Source: Candidatus Avimicrobium faecavium (GTDB taxonomy: Bacteria; Bacillota; Clostridia; Oscillospirales; Ruminococcaceae). From it: 7,827 nt of DNA. Of the stretch, positions 6,271-7,827 are shown one piece after another. Below the pieces are notes generated by a model. The model worked only from the letters and a program-made list of their open reading frames with translations. It had not been told where the DNA came from and did not search any database. The number at the start of each line of letters is the position of its first letter. The first letter of the stretch is position 1. The stretch spans positions 1-7,827 of the forward strand of contig CAJFQR010000067.1 of the NCBI GenBank assembly GCA_904419105.1, in the 5' to 3' direction. Made by a program: the position numbers and the translations under genes.

Positions 6271-7596
6271 ATGCGTATGTATGATATCATCATGAAAAAA
6301 CGGGACGGCGGTGTCCTCTCGGACGAGGAGATTGGTTTCTTCGTCGACGGTGTTGTCGATGGGAGCATTCCGGACTATCAGAGCTCGGCGCTGCTGATGG
6401 CCATCTACTTCCGGGGACTGAACGCTCACGAGACGGCGGTGCTCACCGATCGGATGGCCCATTCCGGTGATCTGGTGGACCTGTCCGCCATCCATGGTTT
6501 CAAAGCGGATAAGCACTCCACCGGTGGGGTCGGCGACAAGACTACGATGATCGTTGGCCCTATTGTGGCGTCCTGCGGCGTGTCAGTAGCCAAGATGTCC
6601 GGCCGGGGCCTTGGCCATACCGGAGGCACTGTCGACAAGCTTGAGTCGATCCCAGGTTTTCGGGTGGAGCTCTCGCCGGAGGAGTTTGTGCGCACCGTCA
6701 ACGAGGTGGGAATCTGCGTTGTCGGCCAGAGTGGGAACCTCGCTCCGGCGGACAAAAAGCTCTACGCTCTCCGGGATGTCACCGCCACGGTGGACAGCAT
6801 TCCGCTCATCGCCGCCAGCATCATGTCAAAAAAGATTGCTGCCGGTGCCGACGGCATCGTTCTCGATGTCAAGGTCGGATCCGGCGCCTTTATGAAGACC
6901 CTTGATGATGCGGTGCGTCTGGCGGAGACGATGGTGGCCATCGGCGAAAAGGTCGGCCGCAAAACGGTGGCGCTGCTCACCAATATGGACGCCCCTCTCG
7001 GCCGCGCGGTGGGCAATGCTCTTGAGGTCCGGGAGGCGGTGGAGACCCTTCAGGGCCACGGGCCCGCCGAGCTCACCACCATCTGCCGGGCGCTGGCGGC
7101 GAATATGCTCTTCCTCGCCGGAAAGGGTGACCTGCACCACTGTGACCAGTTGGCCCGAGAGGCGGTACTCACCGGTGCCGCCTTTGAGCGCTTCAAGATG
7201 ATGGTCACCGCCCAGGGCGGGGATCCGTCGGTGCTTGACGATCCGGAAAAACTTCCACAGGCGAGGATGCTGCATCGGGTGCGTGCGCCGAAGAGCGGTT
7301 ACATCACCCACATTGACGCCGAAAAGTGCGGTGTGGCTGCAGCGATGCTCGGTGCCGGTCGCCAGAAGAAGGGGGACCCGATTGACTATGCGGCGGGCAT
7401 TACCTTTACCCGGGAGCTTGGCGAGCAGGTGGAGGAGAGTTTTGAATTCGCCCGGTTCTACACCGCAGACGAGGGCCGGATCCCCGAGGCGGAGCGTCTC
7501 TTCCTGGAGGCGGTGACCATCTCGGAGGAGCCTCTCCCGGAGATGCCCAAACTCATCTTTGGCCGGGTCAGTGCTGAGGGTACCGAACTTATCTGA
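6271..7596 (+). CDS. pdp: Pyrimidine-nucleoside phosphorylase (NP-II family)
   Basis: A 441-residue cytoplasmic enzyme that phosphorolyses uridine, thymidine and deoxyuridine to base plus (deoxy)ribose-1-phosphate. The phosphate-binding KADKHSTGGVGDKTT lies at 78-92 and the family signature SGRGLGHTGGTVDKLES at 110-126. LYALRDVTATVDSIPLIAAS (164-183) and MSKKIA (185-190) line the nucleoside site. Residues equivalent to E. coli thymidine phosphorylase K84, H85, R171, S186 and K190 are all present, shifted by three (K81, H82, R168, S183, K187). K108 occupies the place of E. coli Met111. As I recall, lysine here marks broad Bacillus-type Pdp rather than strict thymidine phosphorylase (DeoA). The C-terminal alpha/beta domain (about 335-435) is complete. 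The start at ATG 6271 uses GGAGGA (6255-6260) and gives the family's usual MRMYDII beginning. ATG 6253 would overlap that Shine-Dalgarno. It closes the nucleoside transporter operon and would process its cargo. Confidence 0.94.
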   Translation: MRMYDIIMKKRDGGVLSDEEIGFFVDGVVDGSIPDYQSSALLMAIYFRGLNAHETAVLTDRMAHSGDLVDLSAIHGFKADKHSTGGVGDKTTMIVGPIVASCGVSVAKMSGRGLGHTGGTVDKLESIPGFRVELSPEEFVRTVNEVGICVVGQSGNLAPADKKLYALRDVTATVDSIPLIAASIMSKKIAAGADGIVLDVKVGSGAFMKTLDDAVRLAETMVAIGEKVGRKTVALLTNMDAPLGRAVGNALEVREAVETLQGHGPAELTTICRALAANMLFLAGKGDLHHCDQLAREAVLTGAAFERFKMMVTAQGGDPSVLDDPEKLPQARMLHRVRAPKSGYITHIDAEKCGVAAAMLGAGRQKKGDPIDYAAGITFTRELGEQVEESFEFARFYTADEGRIPEAERLFLEAVTISEEPLPEMPKLIFGRVSAEGTELI

Positions 7597-7625
7597 TATA
7601 TTATCTCCGCACAGGGGGGGAGAGG

Positions 7626-7654
7626 AAGGCGCCGGGCAGCTGCCCGGCGCCTTT
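7626..7654 (+). terminator. Palindromic transcription terminator after the phosphorylase gene
   Basis: A 28-nt perfect palindrome (7626-7653) is centred on CAGCTG, with arms AAGGCGCCGGGCAG and CTGCCCGGCGCCTT. Only three Ts (7652-7654) follow before GG. The very stable hairpin, 29 nt after the stop codon and ahead of a new promoter, points to a terminator, but the short U-tract is unusual. A dyad further on (7668-7691) may assist it. Confidence 0.72.
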
Positions 7655-7667
7655 GGCGTCTGCTGGC

Positions 7668-7691
7668 AATTTTACCTCCGGAGGGAAGTTT
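7668..7691. repeat. Imperfect dyad in the intergenic region
   Basis: A CCTCCGGAGG palindrome (7675-7684) is flanked by partly matching A/T arms (AATTTTA before, GAAGTTT after), giving an imperfect dyad. It lies between the phosphorylase terminator and the next promoter. It could be a secondary terminator or an operator. The evidence is structural only. Confidence 0.3.
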
Positions 7692-7714
7692 AGCTTTTAT
7701 TTTACCCGCGATTG

Positions 7715-7723
7715 TGATAGAAT
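7715..7723 (+). promoter_or_regulatory. Putative extended -10 promoter for the gene at the right edge
   Basis: TGATAGAAT (7715-7723) is an extended -10 element: TG, one base, then TAGAAT with a 5 of 6 match. The AT-rich upstream sequence offers only a weak -35 (TTTTAT at 7695-7700, 17-bp spacer). It would give a leader of about 60 nt for the gene beginning at 7790. Confidence 0.55.
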
Positions 7724-7742
7724 AAGGCTGTATCATGGCTTT

Positions 7743-7763
7743 TCCCAACGGTTTTCATTGGGA
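7743..7763 (+). promoter_or_regulatory. Small leader hairpin before the edge gene
   Basis: TCCCAA (7743-7748) pairs with TTGGGA (7758-7763) around a 9-nt loop, extendable by wobble pairs. A run of six Ts (7770-7775) follows, six bases after the stem, so it is a poor attenuator candidate. Function is unknown. Confidence 0.3.
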
Positions 7764-7789
7764 GGGACCTTTTTTCATCGGAGAAATTT

Positions 7790-7827
7790 ATGGTATTTGC
7801 AGATCTTCTCTTTCTCTATCTGTTCCT
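7790..7827 (+). CDS. Probable MBOAT family O-acyltransferase, N-terminus only
   Basis: The ATG at 7790 has GGAG (7780-7783) 6 nt upstream and opens the frame MVFADLLFLYLFL before the window ends. This opening closely resembles the very typical start of AlgI/DltB-like membrane-bound O-acyltransferases in Firmicutes (MVFSSLLFLFLFLPLV). Those proteins have about 460-480 residues and many membrane helices, and transfer acetyl or D-alanyl groups to surface polysaccharides, often with a DltD- or AlgJ-like partner encoded next door. Only 13 residues are visible and no catalytic histidine can be checked, so the call rests on the N-terminal pattern and the gene-start context. Another multi-pass membrane protein remains possible. 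Confidence 0.6.
   Translation, partial: MVFADLLFLYLF

Overview
The window reads like chromosomal DNA of a GC-rich low-temperature-neutral Firmicute, most likely a gut-type Clostridia member (Oscillospiraceae-like). This rests on strong purine-rich Shine-Dalgarno sequences before nearly every gene, AT-rich sigma-A-like promoters in an otherwise GC-rich sequence, U-tailed intrinsic terminators, and the presence of a PadR/DUF2812 pair and a BMP-type nucleoside ABC cassette. No species can be named from the sequence alone. All supported genes are on the + strand, and there is no sign of IS elements, phage, tRNA, rRNA or CRISPR.

Layout. (1) Positions 2-178: the 3' end of a FlK-like hotdog thioesterase, closed by a strong terminator (196-236). 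(2) Positions 271-1793: a two-gene operon of a small PadR-family repressor (322-630) and a DUF2812 membrane protein (630-1793). Its promoter carries a perfect inverted repeat over the -10 box, a plausible autoregulatory operator. (3) Positions 1845-2458: a monocistronic flavodoxin-family gene with its own promoter and terminator. (4) Positions 2522-7654: a four-gene nucleoside-uptake and breakdown operon. It encodes a double-NBD ABC ATPase (GTG start), two overlapping membrane permeases, and a pyrimidine-nucleoside phosphorylase, and ends at a large perfect palindrome. (5) Positions 7715-7827: a new promoter region and the first 13 codons of what looks like an MBOAT (AlgI-like) O-acyltransferase.

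How the genes work together. The ABC genes match the NupOPQ (YufOPQ) / NupABC class of importers. These normally take nucleosides from a BMP-family lipoprotein, pass them through two BPD_transp_2 permeases, and are powered by one fused two-domain ATPase. The phosphorylase directly downstream would split imported uridine, thymidine or deoxyuridine into base and (deoxy)ribose-1-phosphate, feeding pyrimidine salvage and pentose catabolism. The substrate-binding lipoprotein is absent here, so the transporter must use one encoded elsewhere. The PadR/DUF2812 operon looks like a separate self-contained regulatory module whose membrane protein has a cytoplasmic DUF2812 part, three predicted membrane segments and an extracytoplasmic C-terminal domain. 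It is the least understood part of the window. The rest is conventional, and I found no clear evidence of a wholly new system.
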